From the NCBI RefSeq assembly GCF_045679555.1, contig NC_092094.1, positions 16,072,612-16,136,611 on the forward strand: DNA of 64,000 nt, written 5' to 3'. The position numbers were made by a program, and so were the translations under genes. The stretch comes from Salvelinus alpinus (taxonomy: Eukaryota > Chordata > Actinopteri > Salmoniformes > Salmonidae). How positions within the stretch are numbered: position 1 is the stretch's first letter; each line of letters opens with the position of its first letter. Below are positions 1 to 12,500 of the stretch, piece by piece. Below the pieces are notes generated by a model that ran no database searches, was not told where the DNA came from, and saw only the letters and a list, made by a program, of their open reading frames with translations.

Positions 1-468
1 GTAACCAGAGACACTGCCTTGCCAGGTGATTTGATACTCTAATAATTGTGAAGTAGCCTGTACAGCACCCTCTCTCACCAGCTACTGTACTGTACGCAGG
101 CTGATGCCTGTGGTGGATTTAGCTGACGTCATGAACGGAGCTGTCTGTCAATGCTTTGTTTGTAATATGGAAGTTTAGTGAGTAGACTGACTGCTTCTTC
201 AACGGTAATCGAGAATAACTACGGACAAACTATTGTCTATGCGTCTTTTTTATTTGCATAACTGAACTGGTAAAGTATCGAGAGAATATAACGTCGTTAT
301 AAATGTCGTCTGGAGGGAACACGCATTTTGGAGTCGTTTTAACTATTTACAACTTCGGATAGGCTTCTTGTTGCTGTTAATAGTACAAACAAACATTTCC
401 TCCTTATATCGTTAAAATCTTGAATGCAGTTCTGAAACAACGGCAAAAAAAACGACCCGTCAGACCGA
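1..468 (+). promoter_or_regulatory. nfatc3: nfatc3 presumed promoter and 5' UTR, with palindromic CRE
   Basis: Sequence just upstream of the nfatc3 start codon. It contains a perfect TGACGTCA cyclic-AMP response element at 124-131, about 340 bp before the ATG. No convincing TATA box is seen and the transcription start is unknown. The assignment as promoter/5' UTR rests on position alone. Confidence 0.45.
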
Positions 469-556
469 ATGAGTACTGTAAATTTTAGCGGCAATGAGGA
501 GCTGGACTTCAGACTTATTTTCGGGGAGGAGGCGCAACAACAGCTAGGCCCCGTAG
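469..556 (+). CDS. nfatc3: nfatc3 coding exon 1
   Basis: Begins at ATG 469 and encodes the short acidic N terminus with the family signature [11 protein letters not shown]. Donor is TAG|gtgagt, phase 1. This start gives the expected NFATC3-like N terminus; no longer upstream frame is needed. Confidence 0.9.
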
Positions 557-3500
557 GTGAGTTCTCTTCTTTTTTTGATGCAACAATGTATTCGCTCTAT
601 TCGCCAAAGCCGTAATAGAATGTTATAAAGTTAACCATTCGATGCCAATTTGCCGTTTTGCCTTGGCTACCTGGTCCTGGAGCCAAAGTAGAAGAACTAC
701 GAATGTAGGCTGCAGTCATTGACCTACATGTGTCGCTACTGTCTTGTAGGGCAGGGTTCACCAACTGGCGGCCCACGGACCGAATTTGGCCCGCAGGTGA
801 TTTTATTTGGCCCCCAAATTTTCTGGATAAAAAAACCCCAAAGGTTTTTATTTTTATTTGTTGAACATAAAATACTGTAAAAACACCAGCCAATCATCTC
901 CCAGGTGATTTAAATTTTTGAAATCTGTTCAAAGGTACGCATAATAAAGAGATTATATGTGATTTACACAAATGTAAACAAGGTTTGAAATGGTGTTTTA
1001 ATCAAATATATCTGGTCTACAAATTATTTGTAATTATGTTCTGGCCCCCTGACCACCCGCTCAAGAAAAAATCGTCCCGCTGCTGAATCTAGTTAATTAT
1101 CCCTGTTGTAAGGTATCAATTGTAGCCTAATAAACCTAGACTGTCAGATTCAGTTATAAGCATTTACTTTTTATATCTTTAAATGTGTAGTTTACTTAGG
1201 CAACATGAATGTTTTGAAAGTTTTAAAACTTATAACACACATATAAAATACGACGCCAGTGTTTTACGATTACACTGCATTAATACACCAGCCATTCTGA
1301 ATGATGTGGAGTTTATTCAGTGGTGTAAAGTACTTAAGGAAAAATACTTGACAGTACTACTTAAGTCGTTTTTTTGGGTATCTGTACCAGACAATTTATT
1401 TAACTAGGCAAGTCAGTTAATAAGAACAAATTCTTATTTACAATGACAGCCTACCAGGGAACAGTGGGTTAACTGCCTTGTTCAGGGACACAATGACAGA
1501 TTTTTACCTTGTCAGCTCGGGGATTCGATCCAGCAACCTTTCGGTTACTGGCCCAACACTCTAACCACTAGGCTTCCTGCCGTCCCAATGGGACCCATCT
1601 CGTCCAGAAAGTTGACTCAAGTTTGCCAAAAAGCACCTGGATGATCATCAAGACTCTTGGAGGAATGTTCTATGGACAGATGAGTCAAAAGTATAACTTT
1701 TTGGACAACATGGGTTTCATTATGCCTGGCGAAAACCAAACTCTGTATTCCACAGTAAGAACCTTATACCAACAGTCAAGCATGGTGGTGGTAGTGTGAT
1801 GGTTTGGGGATGATTTTCTGCCTCAGTACCTGGATGACTTCCCTTAATAGAAGGAACCATGAATTCTACAGGAGAATGTCAGGCCTCCATCTGTGCGCTG
1901 AAGCTGAAATGCAGCTGGGTCATGCGGCAAGACAATGATCCGAAACACACGATCAAGTCTACATGAAAATGGCAAAAAAGCAACACATTTGAAGTTTGGA
2001 ATGGCCTAGTCAAAGTCCAGACCTAATCCCAATTGAGATGTTTTGTCAGGACTTGAAATGAGCAGTTCATTCTTGAAAACCTCTGAGTTAAAGCAGTTCT
2101 GCATGCAAGAGTGGGCCAAAATTCCTCCACAGCGATGTGAGACTGATCAACGACTACAGGAAGCATTTGCAATGTATTGAGTGTAAGGGGGCAATTGCTT
2201 TTTCACACATGGGAATTGGGTATTGCATAACTTTGTTAATTAAATAGAGTAAGTATCCATCTTTTTATTTTCATTATTTATTATTTATTTGTAAACTCAG
2301 GTTCCCTTTATCTAATATTACGTTTTGGTTGAAGATCTGATAACATTCAGTGTAAAAAATGATGCTACATTTTAGGGAAGGGAAGGGGGAAAATACTTTT
2401 TCATGGCACCGTACCTTAAAAAAAGAGGTAGGGGTGTGGATCAGAAAACCAGTCAGTATCTGGTGTGACCACCATTTGACTCATGCAGCGCGACACATCT
2501 CCTTCGCATAGAGTTGACCAGGCTGTTGATTATTGCCTGTGGAATGTTGTCCCACTCCTCTTCAATGGCTGTGCGAAGTTGCTGGATTTGGCGGGAACTG
2601 GAACACGCTGTAGTACACGTCGATCCAGAGAATCTCAAACATGCCCAATAGGTGACATGTCTGGTGAGTATGCAAGCCATGGAAGAACTGGGACATTTTC
2701 AGCTTCCAGGAATTGTGTACAGGTCCTTGCGACATGGGACAGCGAATTATCATGCTGAAACATGAGGTGATAGCGGATGAATGGCACGACAATGGGCCTC
2801 AAGATCTCGTAACGGTATCTCTGTGCTTTCAAATTGCCATCAATAAAATGCAATTGTGTTTGTTGTCCATAGCTTATGGCTGCTCATACCATAACCCCAC
2901 CACCACCATGGAGCACTCTGTTCACAACGTTGACATCAGCAAACCGCTCACCAACACGATGCCATACACACTGTCTGCCACCTGCCCGGTACAGTTGAAA
3001 TCGGGATTCATCCATGAAGAGCACACTTCTCCAGCGTGCCAGAGGCCATCGAAGGTGAGCATTTGCCCACTGATGTCGGTTACTACGCCAAACTGCAGTC
3101 AGGTCAAGACCCTGGAGAGGACGACGAGCACACATATGAGCTTCCCGGAGACGTTTTCTGACAGTTTGTGCAGAAATTCTTTGTTTGTGCAAACCCACAG
3201 TTTCATCAGTTGTCCGGATGGCTGGTCTCAGACGACACCGCCGGATGTGGAGGCCATGGGCTAGCGTGGTTATACGTAGTCTGCGGTTATGAGGCCGCTT
3301 GGAAGTACTGCTCACTTTCAGGGATGTAAGCACATTTGTGCACACAATTTGAGATAAATAAGCTTTTTGTGCATGTGGCAAATTTCTGGGATGTTTTATT
3401 TCAGCTCATGAAACATGGGACCAACACTTTACATGTTGCGTTTATATTTTAGTTCAGTATAATTTTTACTCCAAACATTTCCCTGACACCCAAAAGTACT

Positions 3501-6500
3501 CATTAGCAGTACAGGAAAAGGGTCCAATTCATGCACTTATCAAGAGAACATCCCTTGTCATTCTTACTGCCTCTGTTCTGGCCTACCTCACTAAACACAA
3601 ATGCTTCATTGTAAATTATGTCTGAGTGTTGGAGCGTGCCCCTGGCTATCTGTAAAAATAAAATAAAAACAAGACAATTGTGCCATCTGGTTTGGTTTAA
3701 TATAAGGAATTACATACTGTACTTCATTATATTTAAAACCAAATACTTTTTAGACTCTTACTCAAGTAGTATTTTACTGGGAGACTTTCACTTTTACTTG
3801 AGTAATTTTCTATTAAGGTATCATTACTTTTACTCAACTATGACAATTGGGCACTTTTTCCACCACTGAGTTTATTACACAGTTATAAATTGCACTGATA
3901 CATTGGATTATATCTAATCAGATACTGGTCCAGTTGAAATTTGGACAGCACTGACATGCAAAATCCCAGTGGCTCAATATACGCTGAGTGCACAACACAT
4001 TATGAACACCTGCTCTTTCCATGACATAGACTGACCAGGTGAATCCAGGTGAAAGCTATGATCCCTTATTGATGTCACTTGTTAAAATGGCAATATGTAA
4101 GTTTTTGGGCAACCTGACCAAATTCACAGAAATGTGAGTTATAGATCTATCATTCTACTTGAAAGCAAGTCTAAGAATTTGTAGATCTGCTCTATGTGCG
4201 CTATATCTATGCTTCCTGTTCTTAAGTTGTGTTTTTGCTCTTTTATTTTTGGTTTTGTCACCAGCTTCATACAGCTGAAAATACAATATTTTTGATTATC
4301 GAAAATATATTTCACAGAGGTTTAGATGGTACAAGGATTCTTTACACTATACTAGCTTATTTTGTTACAAAAACTGAAATTAGGCGAACTAGAGTTATAG
4401 CAACCAGGAAATGGTGTAGCGAGTTCTGCATAGTGCAACTTTAAATCCACTTCAATCAGTGTAGATGAAGGGGAGGAGAAAGGTAAAGACGTATTTTTAA
4501 GCCTAGAGACAATTGAGACATGGATTGTGTATGTGTGCCATTCAGGGGGGGGGGGGGTGCAACTCAATATTAGGAAGGTGTTCTTAAGGTTTGGTGTACT
4601 CAGTGTATAACTATGTACTTTGTAGGATAAAATACTATTTTACTGACAACTGCCCATTTTGCTATTTTATTGGTATTGCACAAAGATAAAGATTTCAGCA
4701 GCAGTTTTCAGTAGAAAGGTACTCAAAAGGGATCAAATGCCAGCGACATTGGGGTATGAAAAGTGAAAGGTGATGTCTACTGTAATGGAAGAGCATAAAT
4801 CATAATGATAGCCACCCACTCCCTTCTTGCCATCAGCCCTTCTCTTGTCTGTTTCCTTCCTTATTTCTAACGGTTGTAAATGGCACCCGCAGCTCATTCA
4901 GGCGCCACACTCTACCACCCAGCCAGAGGGGTTGCTGGGCCCATGTTGCATCAGATAATATTTATATTCATTACATTCATTGCATTTGCAAATAAGTCAA
5001 GGCCAAAGGCAATTATTTTATGTGCTCCATATCTAGGCACAATCAGCCATTTGACCTTTCACCCTCTTTGCATTTTGCATGCAGACCAGGCCAGAGAGAA
5101 ACAGTGTGTGTGGGCGTGTGTCCTGTGTGAAACTGTTTATTAGTAGTAGGCCGCTTCTAATGCTGCTGCTTCTGCTCTGTTGACAGCTGTGAGCACATAC
5201 AGTTATGCGAATTAGCCTGGCGAGTGCTGCTGTTAATCTATATATCGCCATTCTACAGTGGCCTCTGCTAAACAGGTCAGTCTCTAGTCTTGTCTTCCCC
5301 ACATTTTGTAGAGACTGCAATGGCATTTATGACAAACCTTTCCCAGTGGGTTAACCTATGGATGACTAGTCTAGGCTGTTGTAGGATAGATGCAAATAGA
5401 GAGTAATAGATCAGAGAATTATCATTTGTTTGTCTGTTCCTTTGTCTGGACTCCGGATTAATACAGGGTGCAGTGGCACTGTTTTTATCTGCTACGCTCT
5501 AAAGAGTAGACACTTTACATTGCAAATGAACAACACTCTCAATTGGCCTACTTTCTTTCTATACCCAGCTGGTCCAGAACCTGATGACAGCACGCAATAC
5601 TACACCACCCAGCCTATTGGCCAGGCCCCGGACGTACAACAGAGTCACCAGCGCCATCAAGCTGTCTCTAACCAGGCTCCTCTGCAGGCCCATGGTAACT
5701 ACCACTCCAGCTCCAGCTATGAAGATCACGGTTCCAGATACAGTGCCACTGGACACATCCCCAAGGCATTTGACTGCCCAAGCATCCAAATCACATCCAT
5801 CAGTCACCAAGAGCTGGTCTCCAGCCAGGATGCCTTGCTCATCAGTGGGGCAGATGGCGGGGGGGAGTGCAGCCGCGAGTGTTCCTCGTCCACGGATCAC
5901 CTCTACCTGTCCCTGGACCCCTGTTACAGGGACTCATCCTCCCTGAACCCCAGCCCCTGCAGCAGCCTGTCCTCCAGGAGCTGGCTGTCTGACATGTCTT
6001 CCTGCGAGTCTTTCTCCCACGTGTATGATGACGTGGAGGCTGAGCTAAACGAGGCGGCCGCCCGCTTCACCCTGGGCTCCCCGCTGGCCTCTCCCCTGGC
6101 CTCCCCTATCTGCTCACCACAGGGCCAGGCCGCAGGGGGATTTGGGGTAGAGCTGTGGCAGCAGCAGTACTTCATGAGCACCTACTCACTCTCGCCCCAC
6201 CAGTCCCCTCGCCAATCGCCCCGCCAGTCCCCCTGTCACTCCCCGCGCAACAGCGTCACAGATGAGAACTGGCTGAACCTGCATCCCACCTCCAGGTCTG
6301 GCTCAAGACCCACATCCCCTTGTGGGAAAAGAAGGCACTCCAGTGCCGACGTCCACTTAGCCTCCCCCTCGCCACACCACTCCCCCAGCCCCACACCGGG
6401 CCACTCTCCCAGGGGCAGTGTGACAGAGGATACCTGGGTGGTTGGAAGCCCTGGTGCCATGGGGGCCCTCCTGTACAGCTTCCCTGAGGTAGACGTTCCG

Positions 6501-9500
6501 TCCAAGACCAGGAGGACCTCTCATCAGGCTCACATGGGTCTATTCCAAGCACAGGGAGATTCCGGGCAGGGGCTGGAAGACGACAGAGCTGCTTTGCCTT
6601 ACCTGGATTCACCTGCAGAGGAGTCTGGGTCTATTCTAAAACAGGATGGCCTTTTTGAAGAAGTTTTTCTCTCGGTTCCCTCACACTTCACCTGGAGCAA
6701 ACCCAAACTTGGCAACACACCCCTTTTCAGGTTTGTTATTCATAATCACATCGGCATCAATACTCACATGCGTGCTTCATAATGCCAACCACTGGTTGAA
6801 AACGTGTTCTCATTTCCCCGATCACTCAGCATGGTGCAGACATTGTACTATCATAGAACCCTTGCAAAGCAAAGGGTCAGCACAGCTTTACTAAAGGTGA
6901 AGAACAAAACACAGACCCCCATGGTATTTTTAACACCAAATCTGAATGACTGTATGTTTATGAGAAAGAGCTGCTGGGTCATATTCATTAGTGCACACAC
7001 TCTGTAGCAAAATGTACCAAAACATAACAAAACAATGTCAATTTAAAATGAGCATTGCTTATTGGACAAGTTCAGGTCCCTCCCTGTTTCAGTCTGTTTC
7101 CTTCCATTTGCTGCCTAATTAATACAGCCCTGTGTTGGCTCCCCCACCCAGGACCTCGTCCCTGCCCCCTCTGGACTGGCCCCTGCCCAGCCAGTTTGGC
7201 CAGTGTGAGCTGAAGGTGGATGTGCAGCCGCGGGGCCACCACAGGGCCCACTATGAGACAGAGGGGAGTCGGGGGGCCATCAAGGCTGCCTCAGGAGGAC
7301 ACCCTTTAGTCAAGGTAATAAGCAAGACTTTCCCAAAATCATGACACCAGACCTGGATTCAATTAGTATTTTCACTTGGCAAGCTCAATCTAGCACAGCT
7401 AAAGTATTTAGACACATTCTATGTAAATCCAAGTCAACATGACAAATGTATGTATAGAGGGTCAGTGTCAGGCTCTCACCTAGAATATCAATATGATTGT
7501 GCTATTGATACACTGCAAACTTTGAGGCTCTCTAAGAGATCAAAGCAAAACAAAAAATGGTTAAAACTTTATGCCTGGTTTGAATAAATTATGTTTTGAT
7601 TAACTGCTGTTTGCAGTTCAGTTGTAACCTTGAAGTGTCAATCAACGTGTTATATCCTGAGATATCAAAGGAAGTGTTACATTGAATTGACTCTGGTGTT
7701 AAAGCCACACAGCTTCACTCTCTAGTCCTCTGTAATGCCACTAACAGTGTTTCCCCGTACATTACATCACATAGGCTGGTTCAACATTCCTCAATCTCAT
7801 GCTCCTTTATGGCACAACAAATTTGTGGTGACCTCAATTGGTTTCAATTTGGACATTTCATTGTGGGCAATTCTGGATATTCCTTACAGGACTCCTGTAG
7901 GGAAAGCGCACTACAAACCCTCCATAAGTAAACTAAATAGTGCTCAACCTTCAGGTCACATTTTAGACGTTCTCTGAGTGTAATGCTATCTGTACAGAGC
8001 TTTGGTATTGTTTTGGCATACTGTTTATAAATAGACCCAAACATGATGAACACAGTTATGCATATGTAGTGAAATATACACTATTCAGTTCATGTTGTCA
8101 TTATAATCACATTATAATCAGGTCTTCTTAGAAAACAGCGCTCAGAAAAAGAGTGCTCATAAGAAGAAGTGAAACAGTGTATTTATAGCTTTGTAGATCA
8201 AATGCTCTAGTATGCTTCAATAGTATGCTTATTAATATCTCTATGGATTGGTTTCATTTTCAGCTCATTGGATACAACGAGAAGCCAGTCAACCTGCAGA
8301 TTTTCATTGGAACGGCAGACGATCGCTACTTGAGACCGCATGCCTTCTACCAGGTGCACAGAGTAACGGGAAAGACGGTGGCTACTGCTTGCCAGGAAAG
8401 TGTAATAAGCAGTACAAAGGTTCTGGAAATACCTCTGCTCCCCGAAAACAATATGTCCAGCAGGTACTGGTCATAACCATGCAAGATTTATGTTTTCAAA
8501 GGCAAAAAATATAACATTTGTGCTTCTGATTTATTAGTTTTATGATCTAAAATGTAAAATGGCTTCCACTCTGAACCCTATTCATTTTTTAAGATTTAGA
8601 ACAGATCATAGCATGTAAAAAATGGGAACGGATTGTCATCTGAAGAATAAGCATATTTTTACATAGAGAAAAAAAAATTGAAACAGACCATAGCTTTGCT
8701 AAACTCAGCAAAAAAAGAAACGTCCTCTCACTGTCAACTGCATTTATTTTCAGCAAACTTAACATGTGTAAATATTTGTATGAACATAACAAGATTCAAC
8801 AACTGAGACATAAACTGAACAGTTCCACAGACATGTGACTAACATAAATGGAATAATGTCTCCCTGAACAAAGGGGGGTCAAAATCAAAAGTAACAGTCA
8901 GTATCTTGTGGCCACCAGCTGCATTAAGTACTGCAGTGCATCTCCTCATGGACTGCACCAGATTTGCCAGTTCTTGCTGTGAGATGTTACCCCACTCTTC
9001 CACCAAGGCACCTGCAAGTTCCCGGACATTTCTGGGGGGAATGGCCCTAGCCCTCACCCTCCGATCCAACATGTCCCAGACGTGCTCAATGGGATTGAGA
9101 TCCGGGCTCTTCGCTGGCCATGGCAGAACACTGACATTCCTGTCTTTCAGGAAATCACGCACAGAACGAGCAGTGTGGCTGATGGCATTGTCATGCTGGA
9201 GGGTCATGTCAGGATGAGCCTGCAGGAAGGGTACCACATGAGGGAGGAGGACGTCTGCTCTGTAACGCACAGCGTTGAGATTGCCTGCAATGACAACAAG
9301 CTCAGTCCGACGATGTTGTGACACACCGCCCCAGACTATGACGGACCCTCCACCTCCAAATCGATCCCGCTCCAGAGTACAGGCCTGGGTGTAACGCTCA
9401 TTCTTTCGACGATAAACGTGAATCTGACCATCACCCCATGTGAGACAAAACCGCGACTCATCACTGAAGAGCACTTTTTGCCAGTCCTGTCTGGTCCAGC

Positions 9501-12500
9501 GACGGTGGGTTTGTGCCCGTTGTTGCCGGTGATGTTTGGTGAGGACCTGCCTTACAACAGGCCTACAAGCCCTCAGTCCAGCTTCTCTCAGCCTATTGCG
9601 GACAATCTGAGCACTGATGGAGCGATTGTGCGTTCCTGGTGTAACTCGGACAGTTGTTGTTGCCATCCTGTACCTGTCCCGTAGGTGTGATGTTCGGATG
9701 TACCGATCCTGTGCAGGTGTTGTTATATGTGGTCTGCCACTGCGAGGACGATCAGCTGTCCATCTTGTCTCCCTGTAGCGCTGTCTTAGGCGTCTCACAG
9801 TACCGACATTGCAATTTATTTCCCTGGCCACATCTGCAGTCCTCATGCCTCCTTGCAGCATGCCGAAGGCACGTTCACGCAGATGAACAGGGACCCTGGG
9901 CATCTTTCTTTTGGTGTTTTTCAGAGTCAGTAGAAAGGCCTCTTTAGTGTCCTAAGTTTTCTGTGACTTTCATTGCCTACCGTCTGTAATCTGTTAGTGT
10001 CTTAATTAACGACCGTTCCACAGGTGCATGTTCATTAATTGGTTATGGGTCATTATGGGTCATTGGTTATGGGTCAAGCATGGGAAACCGTGTTTTAACC
10101 CTTTACAATGAAGATCTGTGAAGTTATTTGGATTTTTACGAATTATCTTTGAAAGACAGGGTCCTGAAAAAGGGAGGTTTCTTTTTTTGCTGAGTTTATT
10201 TTGTCATGGAAATGTGGCTGCCTTCCATAGTAGAAAAATCCAGGTATTATTTTGTCTCGAGACTAGATCTCTCTCACACTATCTGATACATGTTGTGACT
10301 AATCAACAAACTGCATAACACCATCAAATTACACATGAATAACTTGAACTATTCATAGCATTATAGGCCTATTTTATTAGGTTACTATATTCAATTGTTA
10401 GCTTTTATATTCAAATGGCCTTTATATAATGTTGTCTTGTGCTTGTATGTCCCCCTCTATAGTATTGACTGTGCAGGCATCTTGAAGCTGAGGAACTCTG
10501 ACATTGAGCTCAGGAAGGGGGAGACAGACATCGGGAGGAAGAACACACGTGTGCGAGTGGCATTCCGTGTGTATATCCCTCAGCCCAGCGGAAAGGTCAT
10601 GTGCCTGCAAGCTGCCTCTATTCCTGTGGAGTGCTGTGAGTATCTTCAGTAGGGCTACATATTGTATATGGCAGGGTTCCCCAACTGGCGGCCCACAGGC
10701 CAAATTTGGCCCGCGTACGATTTTATTTTTCTGAGCAAAAAATAATAATATATTTAAAAAACAAAATAGATATATTTTTATAGATTGTTGGACAATAAAG
10801 ACTAAAAACACCAGCAAATCATAATTTTGGAAATCTGTTCCAAAGTATTCCCATGCATAATAGAGAAATATATATGAACGTATACAAATGTAGCAAGGTT
10901 TGAAATTATTATGTTTTAGTTAAATATATCTGGTCCACAAATTATCTGTAATTATGTACCGGCCCCTGACCATCCTCTACTTGATGATCCCTGGTATATG
11001 GTATGTACATACATTCAAAGATACATGTACATGATTCATAGAGTCCTGAGTTTTTCTCCATTATGGGACTTAAAAAAAAAAAAAGTTTACCTTAATTTAA
11101 CATGTCAGTTAAGAACAAATTCTTATTTTCAATGACAGCTTAGGAACAGTGGGTTAACTGCCTTGTTCAGGGGCAGAACAACACATTTTTACCATGTCAG
11201 CTCGGGGATTCGATCTTGCAACCTTTCGGTTACTAGTCCAACACTCTAACCACTAGGCTACCCTGCCGACTTGACCAGGAAAACTCTTTATTTATGTAAC
11301 CTGTATTAAGTTATTGGCTATAATAATTAGGTAAGACTATAACTAGAAGTCAGAGTTTTCCCCTTGAATTTATTTTATACAGTAGCTTACATAATGTTGT
11401 TTTACTGTACAGTATATTTAATAGTTAAATGTAATTGGCTTGCAGCCCAGCGCTCGGCCACAGACCTTCCCCAGATGGAGAGCTGCAGTCCCGTCAGCTG
11501 CTTGGTCAGTGGGGGGGAGGAGATGGTCATCACCGGCTCCAACATATCCCCAGAGTCAAAGGTCATCTTCCTGGAGAAAAGCCCTGGTAAGAGATGGTGA
11601 CGCTGCCCAACTTTAGCAGAGGTTTATTAATGTGTTATTAATTGTGATGTTTTATCTCTCCAGATGGACACACACAATGGGAAGTTGACGGAAACGTTAT
11701 TGGAGAAAAGAGTAAAAGAGTAAGTAGTAATGTACATTACATTAATAAAAGTTACATGAAATGGACCTCACAGAAACCGTGGATCCCTTGAATAGATAAT
11801 CAATCATTTTGAAACATTCTCTTTGCAGTCCAGAATCGTGGTTGAGATTCCTACCTACCACAACACAACTGTGAGCTCTGCAGTCCAGGTGCAGTTCTAT
11901 GTGTGTAACGGGAAGAGGAGAAGAAGCCAGACACAAAACTTCACATACTTGGCTGGTGCTTCTCCACACCATTATCCCACTGCCATTGACTGTACAGTTG
12001 TGGCTACTCAAGTGAAGCAAGAGCACAGAGACTCAGCCTATCTGTCTACCTGCACCAATCCCCCTGGCCTATATCCAACCAGCAGCCAGCTGACTTCTCC
12101 TGGCGTGGCCTTCTCTCAGGACAAGGCCTTGTATGGTTCCTCTGGTGGTCACCCAGTGCCTTGTGATCCACCCTCCCAGGCAGCATACACTCCCTCTGGC
12201 TCCTCGCCTCTTCAGCACTCCCCTCACCTCCACAGCTACAGCCCCCGTATGGGATACCAGCAGATAAGCCTTGTGCATACACCTGACCCCATGCCACCCC
12301 TTCGGACAAAGCCTGTCTACCAGGTCACACAACACAATGTGCCTTACAGCGGCCAGGCCAGCTCTCCCATGAGACCTGGCCCTGCCGCACCCCAGGTCAA
12401 TCGACCTCAGTCTGCCCAGACCAAACCAGCTGCCTCCAGCCCTCATAGGGAAATGTACCAGAGCCTCATTGGACCTGATCTCTCTGGCGCCACTCTCCAG

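Larger units (their letters stand above)
1318..3868. mobile_element. MITE (CAGTGGTG... ends) interrupted by later insertions
   Basis: The left part (1318 to about 1386) and right part (about 3460-3868) are the two ends of a single element with inverted ends CAGTGGTGTAAAGTAC / TTTTTCCACCACTG. It is flanked by a perfect 8-bp duplication agtttatt (1310-1317 and 3869-3876), the hAT signature. A SINE and two Tc1-like relics sit inside, so it is the oldest layer of this nest. Confidence 0.8.

Noticed and set aside
1183..1407. Small open frame in nfatc3 intron 1
   Set aside because: Crosses the border of a MITE and its flank, with no recognisable motif.
1500..1580. tRNA gene on the minus strand (also at 11200, 18320, 34400, 43440)
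   Set aside because: These are SINE heads: boxes A and B present but the rest does not form a tRNA, and the sequence continues into a SINE body.
5559..5900. Antisense and alternate-frame open frames over nfatc3 exon 2 (also 5584-5946, 6256-6612, 12069-12539)
   Set aside because: Shadows of a GC- and serine/proline-rich coding exon; the + frame alone matches a known family.
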